Positions 1-9,330 of a stretch of 64,000 bases of DNA are shown piece by piece. The stretch covers positions 1 through 64,000 of the forward strand of contig NZ_QXGJ01000012.1 in assembly GCF_003952005.1 (NCBI RefSeq). Direction: 5' to 3'. Position 1 is the stretch's first letter, and each line of letters starts with the position of its first letter. The position numbers were made by a program, and so were the translations under genes. The DNA comes from Bifidobacterium callimiconis. GTDB taxonomy: Bacteria; Actinomycetota; Actinomycetes; Actinomycetales; Bifidobacteriaceae. The notes below the pieces were generated by a model. That model was not told the origin of the DNA, did no database searches, and worked only from the letters and a program-made list of their open reading frames with translations.

Positions 1-66
1 CTCCGCGAACCGCGGATCCTGCGGGACGCACGCCCGCGCCCGCATCGTCGTAACGTCTGCCGCGCG

Positions 67-1461
67 CTACCCGTTGATCACGACCTTCTGGTTCACGAAC
101 TCCTTGAGTCCCAGATCGATCAGTTCGCGGCCATATCCGGAATTCTTCACGCCGCCGAACGGGATGTCCGGACCGGACGCGCTCGCACGGTTGATCGTCA
201 CCATGCCAGTGTCGAGTCGCCGCGCGATCTCCTGCGCATGATGCACATCCGCGCTGAACACCGAACCGCCCAGGCCGTACGGCGAATCATTCGCGATGCG
301 GATCGCATCCTCCTCGTCGGCAGCGCGATACAGCTGCGCCACCGGTCCGAAGATCTCCGTACGCGCGGCGGGCGTGCCCTCCGGAATATCCGTGATCAGC
401 GCCGGCGGATAGAACGCGCCCTCGCCGGGCGTACCATCGGCGTGCCAGCCGGGCACGTCCGCCAGATACTCGACCGACGCGCCCTGCGCCACGATATCCG
501 CCACCTGACGCTCCACCTGAATACGCGCGCCCACGCTCGACAGCGGCGCCAGCGTGGTCGCCGGATCCGCCGGATCGCCGGCCACGAGCTTCGCGGCCTC
601 CGCGCGGTACCGTTCCACGAACTCGTCGTATACGTCGTCGACCACGATGAACCGCTTCGACGAGACGCACACCTGACCCGCGTTGCGGCAGCGTCCACGC
701 ACGGCCCACTCCGCCGCGGCCGCCACATCCGCATCCTTCAGCACAATGAACGCGTCCATGCCACCCAGTTCGAGCGTGCTCTTCTTCAGATGCTTGCCGG
801 CCAGCGACGCGATCACCGCGCCCGCATGCTCCGACCCGGTGAGCGCCACGCCACGCACGTACGGGCTGGCGATCACATGCTCGGTCAGCTCGTGCGGCAG
901 ATACAGGTTCGTGAACACGCCGTCCGGCGCACCCGCCCTGCGGAACAGGTCGGCCATGAGCGCGGCGCACTGCGGCACGTTCGACGCATGCTTAAGCATC
1001 ACCACGTTGCCGGCCGCCAGCTGCGGCGCCGCCACGCGAATCACCTGATAGTACGGGAAGTTCCACGGCTCCACGGCGAAGATGATGCCCATCGGATCGT
1101 TCACCAGCTGCACGTTCGTGTCGCCGAACCCGGCGGTCGGCAGCAGCTTCGGTGCGAGCAGCGTTTCCGTGTGCTTCACGTAGTAGCGCAGAATCGCCAC
1201 GCATACGTTGACCTCGGCCATGGCCTCGCTCGTGATCTTGCCCATCTCCAACGTGAGCATCGACGCGAACGCGCCGCTCTCGTGCTCGAGGATGTCCGCC
1301 GCGGCCGACAACACCTTCGTACGCTCCGCGACCGGCTCGTCGCGCCACCATTCGAACGCGTGATGCGCCACGTCGAGCGCGGTGTCCACCTCCTCGAACG
1401 TGGCCATGGGGAAGGTCTTCAGCGTTTCCCCGGTGTATGGATTGGTCGTTGCGTATGCCAT
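67..1461 (-). CDS. NAD(P)-dependent aldehyde dehydrogenase, succinate-semialdehyde dehydrogenase-like
   Basis: The 464-residue protein has the full aldehyde dehydrogenase fold, which oxidises an aldehyde to its acid through a cysteine thioester. Visible motifs are EPWNFPYYQ (about 131-139), the cofactor-loop motif GSEHAG (209-214), the general base Glu231 in LELGG and the nucleophile Cys265 in NAGQVC. The length matches the SSADH (GabD/Sad) branch. The ATG at 1461 follows a GAGGAGA ribosome binding site. It is transcribed away from the TauE gene and appears monocistronic; its downstream side reaches the window edge. The family is certain. The substrate (succinate semialdehyde or another short aldehyde) is inferred only from overall resemblance. 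Confidence 0.9.
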   Translation of the reverse strand: MAYATTNPYTGETLKTFPMATFEEVDTALDVAHHAFEWWRDEPVAERTKVLSAAADILEHESGAFASMLTLEMGKITSEAMAEVNVCVAILRYYVKHTETLLAPKLLPTAGFGDTNVQLVNDPMGIIFAVEPWNFPYYQVIRVAAPQLAAGNVVMLKHASNVPQCAALMADLFRRAGAPDGVFTNLYLPHELTEHVIASPYVRGVALTGSEHAGAVIASLAGKHLKKSTLELGGMDAFIVLKDADVAAAAEWAVRGRCRNAGQVCVSSKRFIVVDDVYDEFVERYRAEAAKLVAGDPADPATTLAPLSSVGARIQVERQVADIVAQGASVEYLADVPGWHADGTPGEGAFYPPALITDIPEGTPAARTEIFGPVAQLYRAADEEDAIRIANDSPYGLGGSVFSADVHHAQEIARRLDTGMVTINRASASGPDIPFGGVKNSGYGRELIDLGLKEFVNQKVVING

Positions 1462-1734
1462 TGCGGTCTCCTCTCTGAGAACCTGCCGTGCGACTGCCGA
1501 TCGTTGCCGACAATGTTGCTGATATTGCCATACCGTCGGCGTCGATACGTTGCCATTATCTCTCGGGCCGGGGGATTCGGGAAGGAATGTCGTGGGGGAT
1601 TGGGGCAGGATTTACCGGGGATTTACAGTGCGAATGCGGCATTTCGGCCGGGGTGGGCGACCGGCATCGGCGATTGCGACGACCGAATGACCGACGTGAA
1701 ATCCGCCCGATCGGAGGGAACGACGGAGAGTAAT

Positions 1735-2658
1735 GTGTCCGACGTGAGTGAGGCAATGAACGAAAAGAACGTTATGAACAACGAAACGGTAAACGGCGTG
1801 ACGTTTGTGAAGTCCGACAAGCCGGCAGACAATGGCGAGGGCTCCGCCACGCTTGGCGAGGGACGGCCCGCGAGCCACGTGTGGATGATGCTGGTGGGCG
1901 TGGGCATTCTGTCCGGATTCCTGTCGGGCCTGTTCGGCATCGGCGGCGGCACGGTGATCGTGCCCGCGCTGGTGTTCCTTGGACTGTCGCAGCGCCACGC
2001 GGCGGCCACGTCGCTGGCCGCGATCATCCCGACGTCCATCACCGGCGTGATCTCGTATGCGACCGGCAACGACGTGGACTGGATCGCCGCGCTGCTGCTC
2101 GCATGCGGACTTGTGGTCGGATCGCAGATCGGCAGCTGGCTGCTCGCGCGACTGCCCGAAGTGGTGCTGCGCTGGGTGTTCGTCGTGTTCCTGGTGTTCG
2201 TGATCACGTCGCAGATCGTGTTCACCCCGTCGCGCGACCATACGATTCACATGACCGTGGTCACCGGCGTTCTGCTCGCCCTGCTCGGCGTGGGCATCGG
2301 CACGCTCGCCGGCCTGCTCGGCATCGGCGGCGGCGCGGTGATGGTACCGGCGCTGTCCGTGCTGTTCGGCGCGAGCGATCTGATCGCGCGCGGCACGTCG
2401 CTGCTCGCCATGTTCCCCAGTTCGATCGCTGGCACCATCGCCAACACCAAGCGCAAGCTCGTACACCTGCGCAACGGTCTGACCATCGGCATCACCGCGG
2501 CCATCATTGCGCCGTTGGGTACGCTTGCCGCCGGTGCGGTTTCGCCGCGCATGGGCGCCAACCTGTTCGCGCTGTACCTGTGCGTGCTGCTGGTGCGCAG
2601 CCTGTGGACCGCGGTGAAGATCACCCCGGGTCTGCGCGAGCGCTTCGTGCGCAAGTAG
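1735..2658 (+). CDS. TauE/SafE-family membrane permease
   Basis: This is a polytopic membrane protein of the TauE/SafE (DUF81) family, which exports or takes up sulfite, sulfoacetate or other small organic anions. The two related halves carry the family hallmark glycine motifs: SGLFGIGGGTVIVPAL near the first helix and AGLLGIGGGAVMVPAL at the start of the second half. About eight hydrophobic segments follow a polar N-terminus of about 45 residues. I chose GTG 1735 because GGAG lies 6 nt upstream; ATG 1687 and ATG 1756 are in frame but lack a good ribosome binding site. An in-frame open stretch extends much further upstream, antisense to the aldehyde dehydrogenase, and is not believed coding. 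The substrate is unknown. Confidence 0.85.
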   Translation: MSDVSEAMNEKNVMNNETVNGVTFVKSDKPADNGEGSATLGEGRPASHVWMMLVGVGILSGFLSGLFGIGGGTVIVPALVFLGLSQRHAAATSLAAIIPTSITGVISYATGNDVDWIAALLLACGLVVGSQIGSWLLARLPEVVLRWVFVVFLVFVITSQIVFTPSRDHTIHMTVVTGVLLALLGVGIGTLAGLLGIGGGAVMVPALSVLFGASDLIARGTSLLAMFPSSIAGTIANTKRKLVHLRNGLTIGITAAIIAPLGTLAAGAVSPRMGANLFALYLCVLLVRSLWTAVKITPGLRERFVRK

Positions 2659-2760
2659 GGAGTGTGCCCGGCGTTTTGGCATATGGGTAGGGGCCATGAC
2701 CATGCCTATCGGGCATATGGTGGTGGCTTTCATGCTCATATAGGGTGATATCCCCGCTTT

Positions 2761-2976
2761 GCTAGGTGGTTCAGCCTTGTTGCGCGAGTCTAACCCCTGT
2801 TCGCTAGGTCCTTGCCAAAGAAGGCCTTCCCGATAGGATTTCGGTTTGTGGATTTTCGGGATAGTTTTTGCAGAATGGCTGCTTGTCTTTGATCGTATGG
2901 GGCAGTTGGCTACTCAGCCAACAACCTAGCGAACGATGGTTAGACCCCGCATGAGGCGAAAAAGAACCTAGCGAAG
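2761..2976. repeat. ~217-bp inverted-repeat element, copy A
   Basis: This noncoding element fills most of the 377-base gap after the permease gene. The left arm contains GCTAGGTGGTTCAGC (2761) and GTCTAACCCCTGTTCGCTAG (2788). The right arm is its near reverse complement, with ACCTAGCGAACGATGGTTAG at 2924 and a second ACCTAGCGAA at 2966. A small hairpin (TTGGCT/AGCCAA, about 2906-2921) sits just inside the right arm. The same layout recurs at 9331-9549 with a different interior. No ORF is present. It could be a MITE-like element or a structured RNA. Confidence 0.75.
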
Positions 2977-3035
2977 GGCAGATATCCGCCGGGCGAGGTC
3001 TCCCGGGCGTATATCTGCCCTACCGCTGGCTGGTC

Positions 3036-5090
3036 CTACTGCTGGTTGGACTGCGTTGAGGTGCCGGTGCTGCCCTGTGCGGTAGAGCCTTGACCGCTGC
3101 CGCTCTGGGAGGAGCCGCTGTTGCCGCTGCTCGACTGGTTGTTCTGGTTGCTGTTGCTGCTGTTGCCGCTTTGGCTCGGATTCTGGGTCTGGTTCTGGCT
3201 CGAACCCTGATCGCCCTGCTGGCTCTGCTGCGTGGTATCGCCCTGCGTCGAGCCGGTGTTGTTCTGCGTCGGGTTGTTCGTGCTGTACTGGCGGCGGTTG
3301 TAGCTGTTGCCTGAGTACCGGTTGTTCGACGAGCTGCCGGAACCGTTGCCGTTCGAGCCGTTCGAGCTGCTTGAACCGTTCGACGACGAGCTGTTGGATG
3401 AGGAACCACTGCTCGACCGCCGTCTCGTGGAGCTGCTGCCCGAACCGGACGAACCGGATCCGCTGCCCACCGTCGACTCCTCGCTCGGCATGGAATCCTC
3501 CACGTTCGTCTTGGCCGTCTCCAGCGCGCTCTTCGCCTTCTCCAGCTCGGCCACCGTGGCGCCGGACTTCTTCTCCACCTTCTGCGCCTCATCGATCGCG
3601 GACTTCAGCGTGGAGCGCGTCACGTCGTCAACCACGCCATCGCTGTTCTCGTACGCCGTCTGCGCGCCAGGCAGCAGCGCCGTGATCTGCTGTTTGAGCG
3701 TGCTGATCTTCTGCGCGTCCTGACTTGCAGACACCTTCTTGGCGGCCGCGTTCACGTTCTTGGCCGCCTTGTTCGCGGCGGCGGCGAGCTTGGCGTTCGC
3801 ATCCGCGGCCGCCTGCAGTTCCGCCGTGGGCATGGAGTTGCGGCAGTCCCGTGCCGTGCCGGACACGTTCGAGTCGCTGATCGTCTGCTTGAGCGCGCTG
3901 ACCGTTGTCGCATCGGACACGTCTCCGGCCGCGGTGGACGCCTCGTCCTGCGCGTTCTTGATGGCCGTGCTCAGCTGCTTCTTGGCCTTGTCGTAGTCGC
4001 TCGACGACGTGGAGCAGTCCGTCATTGCCGTGGCGTGGGCCTGATTGTCGCTTATGTGCTTCCAGACGAGTGCGCCGGCGATGATTAACACGATGGCCGC
4101 GATGGCTGCGACCGCCATGCGCAGGCGACGCTTGCGCTGCTTGGCGCCGCCTCTGAGACCGCGCTTCTTGCCGGTGCGCTTCGCTCCGGCGGTTGGGGGA
4201 TTTGCGCCCGCACCATTCGCATTTGCTTCGGCACCCGGCTCGATCTTCGGCATGATCACGGTCTCCGATGATGCATCGGGGCCTGCCGTATCGGCTGCCG
4301 CTCCGGTTGTGTGTCCGTCGTCAGTAACGACCGTGGTGGGCTCGTTCGTCGGCTGATGGGCTTCCTCGGTCGGCGCGAACGCCGGCGCGACGGGCGTGGT
4401 GGCGCCGTCCGCCACGTCGCCCGCAGCCGCGATCGGCGTGCTGAAATCATCCAATGTTGCGGACAGGTGGTCCAACTCCGCCGGCAGATTGCCGATCACC
4501 GCGGTGTCGGCATTCAGATCCGACTCCAACGAATCGGGGATGCTATTCGCCCCGGTTGACGCAAAGACGGATTCGTCCGGGGTCGCATCGGTGGCGGCCG
4601 GCGTGCCCGGAGTCTGTGTAGCCGTGACCGGTGTGTCCGAAGCCGCGTGCGACGAGATTGCAGTCGGTGCGGCCGGTCCATCCATCGATGGTGCGGTCGT
4701 CGTTTCATCTGCGCCGGACGTTGCGGAGCCGGCGTTCGGCACGGTATCGACGGTCGTTGCGGAAGATGTGGAGTCGTTGGCCGGCGATGATGTGATGTTC
4801 GTCGTCGCTCCCAGTGTTCCCAGATCTGGTATCGCGTGACGGTCGGCCTTATCATGATCGGCTTCCGTAGATGATGACGTGTCGATTGATGATGCGCCGT
4901 CCGGTTCGGGAAACGTCAGATCGGGAATGTCCCACGAGCCGGACAAAAGATCAAAGGAGTCGGACGATGACGTACCGGCGTCTGCCGCGTCGTCGTGTTG
5001 TGCCTTGATGCCATTACTGTCGTTTGCCTTGCCGTCGATGCCATCGTTGTCGATATCGTCGCGATCTTCGCTGTTTCCGCTGCCGGTCAT
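3036..5090 (-). CDS. Large low-complexity single-pass membrane protein, unknown function
   Basis: This is a 684-residue protein I do not recognise by name. From the N-terminus it shows about 300 residues of acidic Ser/Thr/Ala/Asp-rich low complexity, then a very basic stretch (KRTGKKRGLRGG followed by KQRKRRLR), a single transmembrane helix at about 325-343, an Ala/Lys/Asp-rich helical region (about 350-530) resembling wall-spanning or FIVAR-like helices, and a C-terminal tail of about 150 residues made almost wholly of Ser, Gly, Asn and Gln. The positive-inside rule puts the N-terminal half in the cytoplasm and the tail outside. The start at 5090 has GGGGAAG 7 nt upstream; ATG 5108 is an alternative. 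There is no LPXTG motif. A cell-envelope or surface role is inference only. Confidence 0.7.
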   Translation of the reverse strand: MTGSGNSEDRDDIDNDGIDGKANDSNGIKAQHDDAADAGTSSSDSFDLLSGSWDIPDLTFPEPDGASSIDTSSSTEADHDKADRHAIPDLGTLGATTNITSSPANDSTSSATTVDTVPNAGSATSGADETTTAPSMDGPAAPTAISSHAASDTPVTATQTPGTPAATDATPDESVFASTGANSIPDSLESDLNADTAVIGNLPAELDHLSATLDDFSTPIAAAGDVADGATTPVAPAFAPTEEAHQPTNEPTTVVTDDGHTTGAAADTAGPDASSETVIMPKIEPGAEANANGAGANPPTAGAKRTGKKRGLRGGAKQRKRRLRMAVAAIAAIVLIIAGALVWKHISDNQAHATAMTDCSTSSSDYDKAKKQLSTAIKNAQDEASTAAGDVSDATTVSALKQTISDSNVSGTARDCRNSMPTAELQAAADANAKLAAAANKAAKNVNAAAKKVSASQDAQKISTLKQQITALLPGAQTAYENSDGVVDDVTRSTLKSAIDEAQKVEKKSGATVAELEKAKSALETAKTNVEDSMPSEESTVGSGSGSSGSGSSSTRRRSSSGSSSNSSSSNGSSSSNGSNGNGSGSSSNNRYSGNSYNRRQYSTNNPTQNNTGSTQGDTTQQSQQGDQGSSQNQTQNPSQSGNSSNSNQNNQSSSGNSGSSQSGSGQGSTAQGSTGTSTQSNQQ

Positions 5091-5277
5091 GTCTTCACTT
5101 CCCCACATAACCGGGTCGGCCGTTCCTCGTGCGGTCGCCCGTCCCTCGTGTCGGATTCCAAGTGCCTCATCTTAGGCCCGTTTTGTGCCGGAGACACGAG
5201 TGTTTCGCAGAAAGATCGTCTGATCGGCGCGCCTCGCCGAGGTCTTAGGCGAATCAAGCCTCCTTTCTGGCTCACCT

Positions 5278-5411
5278 CTCTTTGAGGGGAGCTGTCGGCG
5301 GAGCCGACTGAGGGGAGTGCCGGCTCATGCTTCGGCTGGTTCCCTCCCCTCAGTCCGCCGGCGGCAGCCAGCTCCCCTCCCATGGAGGGGAGCCAATCGG
5401 GATGCATGCTG
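5278..5411. repeat. Dispersed GAGGGGAGC hairpin repeats in the 5091-5647 gap
   Basis: The 557-base gap before the alpha-glucosidase holds two facing copies of the window's commonest intergenic repeat. Each has GAGGGGAGCTGTC, then a short self-complementary core (CGGCGGAGCCG), then ACTGAGGGGAG, or the reverse complement. Similar units recur near 7.5, 18.0, 21.4, 47.6, 48.4-48.7, 49.9 and 56.3-56.5 kb. No ORF is supported here. The rest of the gap carries the operator-like palindrome at 5477-5491 and the alpha-glucosidase leader. Confidence 0.7.
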
Positions 5412-5476
5412 TCTGTGCGACGAACAGCTTCCCTCGGCGAGGGGGCCAAGGACTGTGCCGCTTCCCGCGGTCGGCG

Positions 5477-5491
5477 TTTTGAACGTTAAAA
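5477..5491. promoter_or_regulatory. Candidate LacI-family operator upstream of the alpha-glucosidase
   Basis: The sequence TTTTGAACGTTAAAA is palindromic around AACGTT, and a central CG is typical of LacI/GalR-family operators. It lies about 160 bases before the alpha-glucosidase start, and a LacI-family gene follows that enzyme, so autologous control is plausible. This is inferred from symmetry and position only. Confidence 0.4.
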
Positions 5492-5647
5492 TGATCACGG
5501 TGGTACGTTCGTCCATATCGCGACGGACGCGTGACGGACGGCACCGCCAACGAACGCCTCGTCAACGATCGTCAGCAGTCGACGATCGACGTGAAACGGG
5601 CGGACGCGGACGACAGACAGCACGAAACAGGACAGACAGGAGCGACA

Positions 5648-7525
5648 ATGACGACCGAACAGCGCAAACCGCTACCCGACGCGATCCGTACGAACGGCGC
5701 CGAACAGAACCCGTGGTGGTCCAACGCGGTGGTCTACCAGATCTACCCGCGCAGCTTCCAGGACACCAACGGCGACGGCTACGGTGATCTGCCCGGCATC
5801 ACCAGTCGTCTCGACTATCTCGCCGATCTGGGCGTGGACGTGATCTGGCTGTCACCCGTCTACAAGTCCCCGCAGGACGACAACGGCTACGACATCAGCG
5901 ACTATCAGGACATCGACCCCATGTTCGGCACGCTCGACGACATGGACGAACTGCTCGCCGAAGCACACGACCGCGGCATCAAGGTGGTCATGGATCTGGT
6001 GGTCAACCACACGTCCGACGAACACGCATGGTTCCAGGCGTCGCGCGACAAGAACGATCCGCACGCCGACTGGTACTGGTGGCGCCCCGCCAAGGAGGGC
6101 CACGAGCCGGGCACGCCGGGCGCCGAACCGAACCATTGGGGCTCGTACTTCGGCGGATCGGCATGGCAGTACGACCCCAAGCGCGGCGAATACTACCTGC
6201 ACCAGTTCTCCAAGAAGCAGCCCGACCTCAACTGGGAGAACCCCGAAGTGCGCGCCGCCGTGTACAAGATGATGAACTGGTGGCTCGACCGCGGCATCGA
6301 CGGCTTCCGCATGGACGTGATCACGCTGATCTCCAAGCACGTGGACGCCAACGGCGAACTGCCGGGCGTGGGCGCGAACACCGACTCCGACGGCCCGATC
6401 GGCCCCGACGGCTACTCCAGCCCCAACCCGTTCTGCGCCGACGGCCCGCGCCAGGACGAGTTCCTCGCCGAAATGCACCGTGAGGTGTTCGACGGCCGCG
6501 AAGGCACGATCACCGTGGGCGAGGCGCCGGGCATCACCGCCGAACGCAACCAGCACATCACCGACCCCGCCAACCGCGAGCTCGACATGCTGTTCCTGTT
6601 CGACCACGTGGAGCCGGGCGGCGGCCAGTCCAAGTGGACCGCCGAACCATGGAAGCTCGCGCACCTCAAGCACTGCCTCGCCGGACATCAGCATGCGGTG
6701 AAGAAGACCGGCTGGACCAGCCTGTTCTTCAACAACCACGACCAGCCGCGCGTCGTCTCGCGCTGGGGCGACGACTCCACCGACGAGCTGCGCGTGCGCT
6801 CCGCCAAGGCCATCGCCCTGCTGCTGCACATGCACCGCGGCACCCCGTACGTGTACGAGGGCGAGGAGCTGGGCATGACCAACGCCTACTTCGATTCGCT
6901 CGACCAGTACCAGGACCTCGAGTCGATCAACATGTACCATCAGCTCACCGAGGCCGGCGTGATGACCCCGGAGGCCATGATGGACGCGCTCAAGGCCATC
7001 AGCCGCGACAACGCGCGCACGCCCATGCAGTGGGACGCCACCAAGTACGCCGGATTCACCGCGCCGTACGCGCCCACCGCCCCGTGGCTGCCGGTCAACG
7101 AGAACCGTGACGTGGTGAATGCGAAGAAGGAGCAGCGCGACCCCGACTCCGTGTACAACTTCTACAAGAAGCTGATCGCGCTGCGCCACGAGAACCCGGT
7201 GGTCGCGGCCGGCGAGTGGGAAATGCTCGACGCCGACGATCCGCAGGTGTACGCGTTCGTGCGCACGCTGCGCGAGGACGGCGTCGGCGGCGGCATCGAC
7301 GGGTCCGGCGAGCGCAGGATCGTGGTGGTGGTGAACATGTCGAGCGAGTCGGCAAAGATCCCGGCCGAGGCCGCGGATGCGCTTGGCCTTGGTCTCGCGG
7401 GCACCACGCTGGGCGGCGTGAGCGCCGACCGCATCCTGATCAGCACCTATCCGACCGAGGACACCGCGGCCGACCTGCTCTTCGGCAAGCTCGCCCCCTG
7501 GGAGGCCTTCGCCTACGAGCTGTAG
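5648..7525 (+). CDS. GH13 alpha-glucosidase (oligo-1,6-glucosidase type)
   Basis: This is a 625-residue cytoplasmic retaining alpha-glucosidase of the GH13 family that releases glucose from the non-reducing end of short oligosaccharides. All conserved regions are present: DLVVNH (116-121), QPDLN (191-195), GFRMDV with the nucleophile Asp223, the acid/base Glu292 in VGEAPG, and NHDQPR with Asp365. Val224 right after the nucleophile is the residue associated with alpha-1,6 activity (isomaltose, panose) rather than maltose preference. ATG 5648 follows AGGAGCGACA. No signal peptide is present, so the substrate must be imported. It resembles bifidobacterial AglA/AglB enzymes. The LacI regulator 354 bases downstream and an operator-like palindrome upstream suggest repression relieved by a sugar. 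Confidence 0.92.
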   Translation: MTTEQRKPLPDAIRTNGAEQNPWWSNAVVYQIYPRSFQDTNGDGYGDLPGITSRLDYLADLGVDVIWLSPVYKSPQDDNGYDISDYQDIDPMFGTLDDMDELLAEAHDRGIKVVMDLVVNHTSDEHAWFQASRDKNDPHADWYWWRPAKEGHEPGTPGAEPNHWGSYFGGSAWQYDPKRGEYYLHQFSKKQPDLNWENPEVRAAVYKMMNWWLDRGIDGFRMDVITLISKHVDANGELPGVGANTDSDGPIGPDGYSSPNPFCADGPRQDEFLAEMHREVFDGREGTITVGEAPGITAERNQHITDPANRELDMLFLFDHVEPGGGQSKWTAEPWKLAHLKHCLAGHQHAVKKTGWTSLFFNNHDQPRVVSRWGDDSTDELRVRSAKAIALLLHMHRGTPYVYEGEELGMTNAYFDSLDQYQDLESINMYHQLTEAGVMTPEAMMDALKAISRDNARTPMQWDATKYAGFTAPYAPTAPWLPVNENRDVVNAKKEQRDPDSVYNFYKKLIALRHENPVVAAGEWEMLDADDPQVYAFVRTLREDGVGGGIDGSGERRIVVVVNMSSESAKIPAEAADALGLGLAGTTLGGVSADRILISTYPTEDTAADLLFGKLAPWEAFAYEL

Positions 7526-7538
7526 GACCGACTGTACC

Positions 7539-7700
7539 GGCTCCCCTCCAGAGGAGAGGGGAGCTGGCGGCGTTAGCCGACCGAGGGGAGGGGTCAGCTC
7601 CTCGCAGGTTCGATATTCCGCTGGTGAACGGATATCGGAGGTGAACGCTCGGGGCACCTCATCAGTCAGCCTGGCGGCTGACAGCTTCCCCTCGAGGGGA
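7539..7700. repeat. Dispersed hairpin repeats in the 7526-7879 gap
   Basis: The gap between the alpha-glucosidase and the LacI gene contains a GGCTCCCCTC/GAGGGGAGC unit (7539-7600) and a CACCTCATCAGTCAGC unit ending in a CCCCTCGAGGGG palindrome (about 7655-7700). The second resembles the outer arms of the larger repeats at 19943 and 33884. The start-proximal part has a TACAAT -10-like box near 7750 with TTCACC about 16 bases upstream, a possible promoter for the LacI gene. No ORF is supported. Confidence 0.55.
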
Positions 7701-7879
7701 AGCGGGGGAGCTGTGCTTTCCGTCTTCTTCACCACCATTGCCCATCCGTTACAATGAATCGTTGGCGGATGCGATTTCCCGCCGACGATGTTGACGTGCG
7801 GTGAAACGACGCGATCCCCATCCGACACCGATCGGACTCCGATCGCGCCCGGGCGAATCATGCTTGCAGGAGGTTGCGA

Positions 7880-9055
7880 ATGGTCGGAATGCGTGACGTG
7901 GCACGCAGGGCCGGAGTCTCGTTGAGCACCGTCTCCCTGGCGGTGAACGGCACCGGATACGTGGCCGAATCCACACGCGCACGCATCGAGGCGGCCATGG
8001 CCGAACTCAACTACGTGCCGAACGAACTGGCCCGCAACCTGTTCCGCGGTCGCACCAATCTGATCGGCGTGACCATCCCCACCGTCGCCCACCCGTTCTT
8101 CGCGCAGCTCACCGCCAGCCTGCAACGCCATCTGCACGACGCCGGCCTGCGCATGATGCTGTGCTCCACCGCCGACCAGGAGCGCGGCGAAAGCGAATAC
8201 ATCGACATGCTCAAGCGGCAGATGATGGACGGCATCATCATCGGCTCGCACACGAACCAGCGCCCCGAATACTGGCAGGGCATCGGCCGGCCGATCGTGG
8301 CGTTCGACCGATTCCTCGGTGAGGAGATCCCCTCCGTCTGCTCGGATCACGTGCAGGGCGCACATTTGGCCGCGCGGCAGTTCCTCGAATCCGGCGTACG
8401 GCATGTGGTGGAGATCGGTGGTCCGCGCTCGCAGTTCCATGATCTGTCCGAGGCGCAGACCGCGGACGGCAGTTTCGAGTCGGTGCTGTCGGCGGCCGCC
8501 GACGTGGCTGCGGACGTGGCGGCGGATGTGAATGATACGACGTTCCCCACGGTGCGCTATCACCTGACGTTCGAACGGGAGATGGCGGCGGCCGGCGTGC
8601 GGTGCGACTACGTGGCCGTGGAACATGTGAGCGATACGTCGCTGTTCGAGCGTGCCGCCGAGGAGGTGTTCCGCCGATTCCCCGACGCGGACGCGATCAT
8701 CGCGCCCGATCTGGCGGCCGCGCATTGCGTGCGTCTGGCGCTGCGAGAGCTGCGTGACAATCACGACACCGGCCGTCGTATTCCCGACGATCTGCAGATC
8801 ATCGCCTACGATGGCACGCCGGTCGCCGATCTTGCGGGATTGCGCATCACGTCGGTGCATCAGGATCTCGACGCGATCGCCGTGAAGCTGGTGGAACGCA
8901 TGAAGGAGGCCATCGCCGACGATCACGCGTCCGCGTCGGCCTCGTCCGCCGATGAGGTCGCCGGCGCCGATGGCGTCTCCGAAGCCCCGACTTCAGTCGC
9001 CGCATCCTGCGATCTGGTGCCCCTCACCCTGGTGCGCGGCGAGACCACGCGCTAG
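7880..9055 (+). CDS. LacI-family transcriptional regulator
   Basis: This 391-residue sugar-responsive repressor has the classic LacI layout. The N-terminal helix-turn-helix and hinge read VARRAGVSLSTVSLAVNG, with YVPNELARNL continuing into the hinge. A periplasmic-binding-protein-like effector domain follows (ITIGVTIPTVAHPFF-type core, VAFDRFL, IIAYDGTPVADL), then an Ala/Ser-rich C-terminal extension. ATG 7880 has GGAGG 6 nt upstream; the in-frame TTG at 7874 overlaps that site and ATG 7889 is an alternative. It lies downstream of the GH13 alpha-glucosidase and is the only LacI gene in the window. It is the likeliest binder of the palindromic operators at 5477, 12936 and 13097. The effector sugar is not visible. 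Confidence 0.9.
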   Translation: MVGMRDVARRAGVSLSTVSLAVNGTGYVAESTRARIEAAMAELNYVPNELARNLFRGRTNLIGVTIPTVAHPFFAQLTASLQRHLHDAGLRMMLCSTADQERGESEYIDMLKRQMMDGIIIGSHTNQRPEYWQGIGRPIVAFDRFLGEEIPSVCSDHVQGAHLAARQFLESGVRHVVEIGGPRSQFHDLSEAQTADGSFESVLSAAADVAADVAADVNDTTFPTVRYHLTFEREMAAAGVRCDYVAVEHVSDTSLFERAAEEVFRRFPDADAIIAPDLAAAHCVRLALRELRDNHDTGRRIPDDLQIIAYDGTPVADLAGLRITSVHQDLDAIAVKLVERMKEAIADDHASASASSADEVAGADGVSEAPTSVAASCDLVPLTLVRGETTR

Positions 9056-9067
9056 GCACTGATCGTG

Positions 9068-9253
9068 TCAGTCATGCTTTATTCCGGGGAAGCCAAAGAG
9101 CCCGGCGGCAGCGGCGATCGTCAATAGCGAGAACGTCAGCCACAGAAAGTCGGTGGTGAGGAACACGATGATGCCGACGATCAACGCCACCCAGATCACC
9201 GCCACGCGAATCCATCCCCGTCGGGCGTGGTCGTTCGGTTTCTTCATTGTCAT
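9068..9253 (-). CDS. Small two-helix membrane protein, unknown function
   Basis: This 61-residue protein has a basic N-terminus (KKPNDHARRGW) followed by two transmembrane segments separated by TTD (about residues 15-32 and 36-55) and a short polar tail. AAGGAGG ends 7 nt upstream of ATG 9253, which strongly supports this start over the longer frame from 9313. It faces the LacI gene, 12 bases from its stop, so the two genes are convergent. I recognise no family. Size and topology match many small actinobacterial membrane proteins of unknown role. Confidence 0.65.
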   Translation of the reverse strand: MTMKKPNDHARRGWIRVAVIWVALIVGIIVFLTTDFLWLTFSLLTIAAAAGLFGFPGIKHD

Positions 9254-9330
9254 CTCGAGCCTCCTTGCTGCGCCGTCATCTTCCATGTAATCAGGGAGTT
9301 GAGACTCATACAATGGCTATCCGCCGTTCC

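Noticed and set aside
1..66. Gene end or terminator at the left window edge
   Set aside because: Only a short CCGCGAACCGCGG self-complementary stretch is visible; nothing more can be supported from 66 bases.
238..1686. Long N-terminal extension of the TauE/SafE gene
   Set aside because: The extension is antisense to the aldehyde dehydrogenase and is Arg/His-rich, as expected for a reversed high-GC gene; a good ribosome binding site lies just before 1735.
2660..2735. Hairpin after the TauE/SafE gene (GGCATATGG repeats)
   Set aside because: The two GGCATATGG units are direct, with only partial inverted pairing and no T-run; too weak to call a terminator.
5852..8926. Large minus-strand ORF of 1,024 codons
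   Set aside because: It is wholly antisense to the alpha-glucosidase and LacI genes and its product is a Val/His/Gly-rich artefact of high-GC codons.
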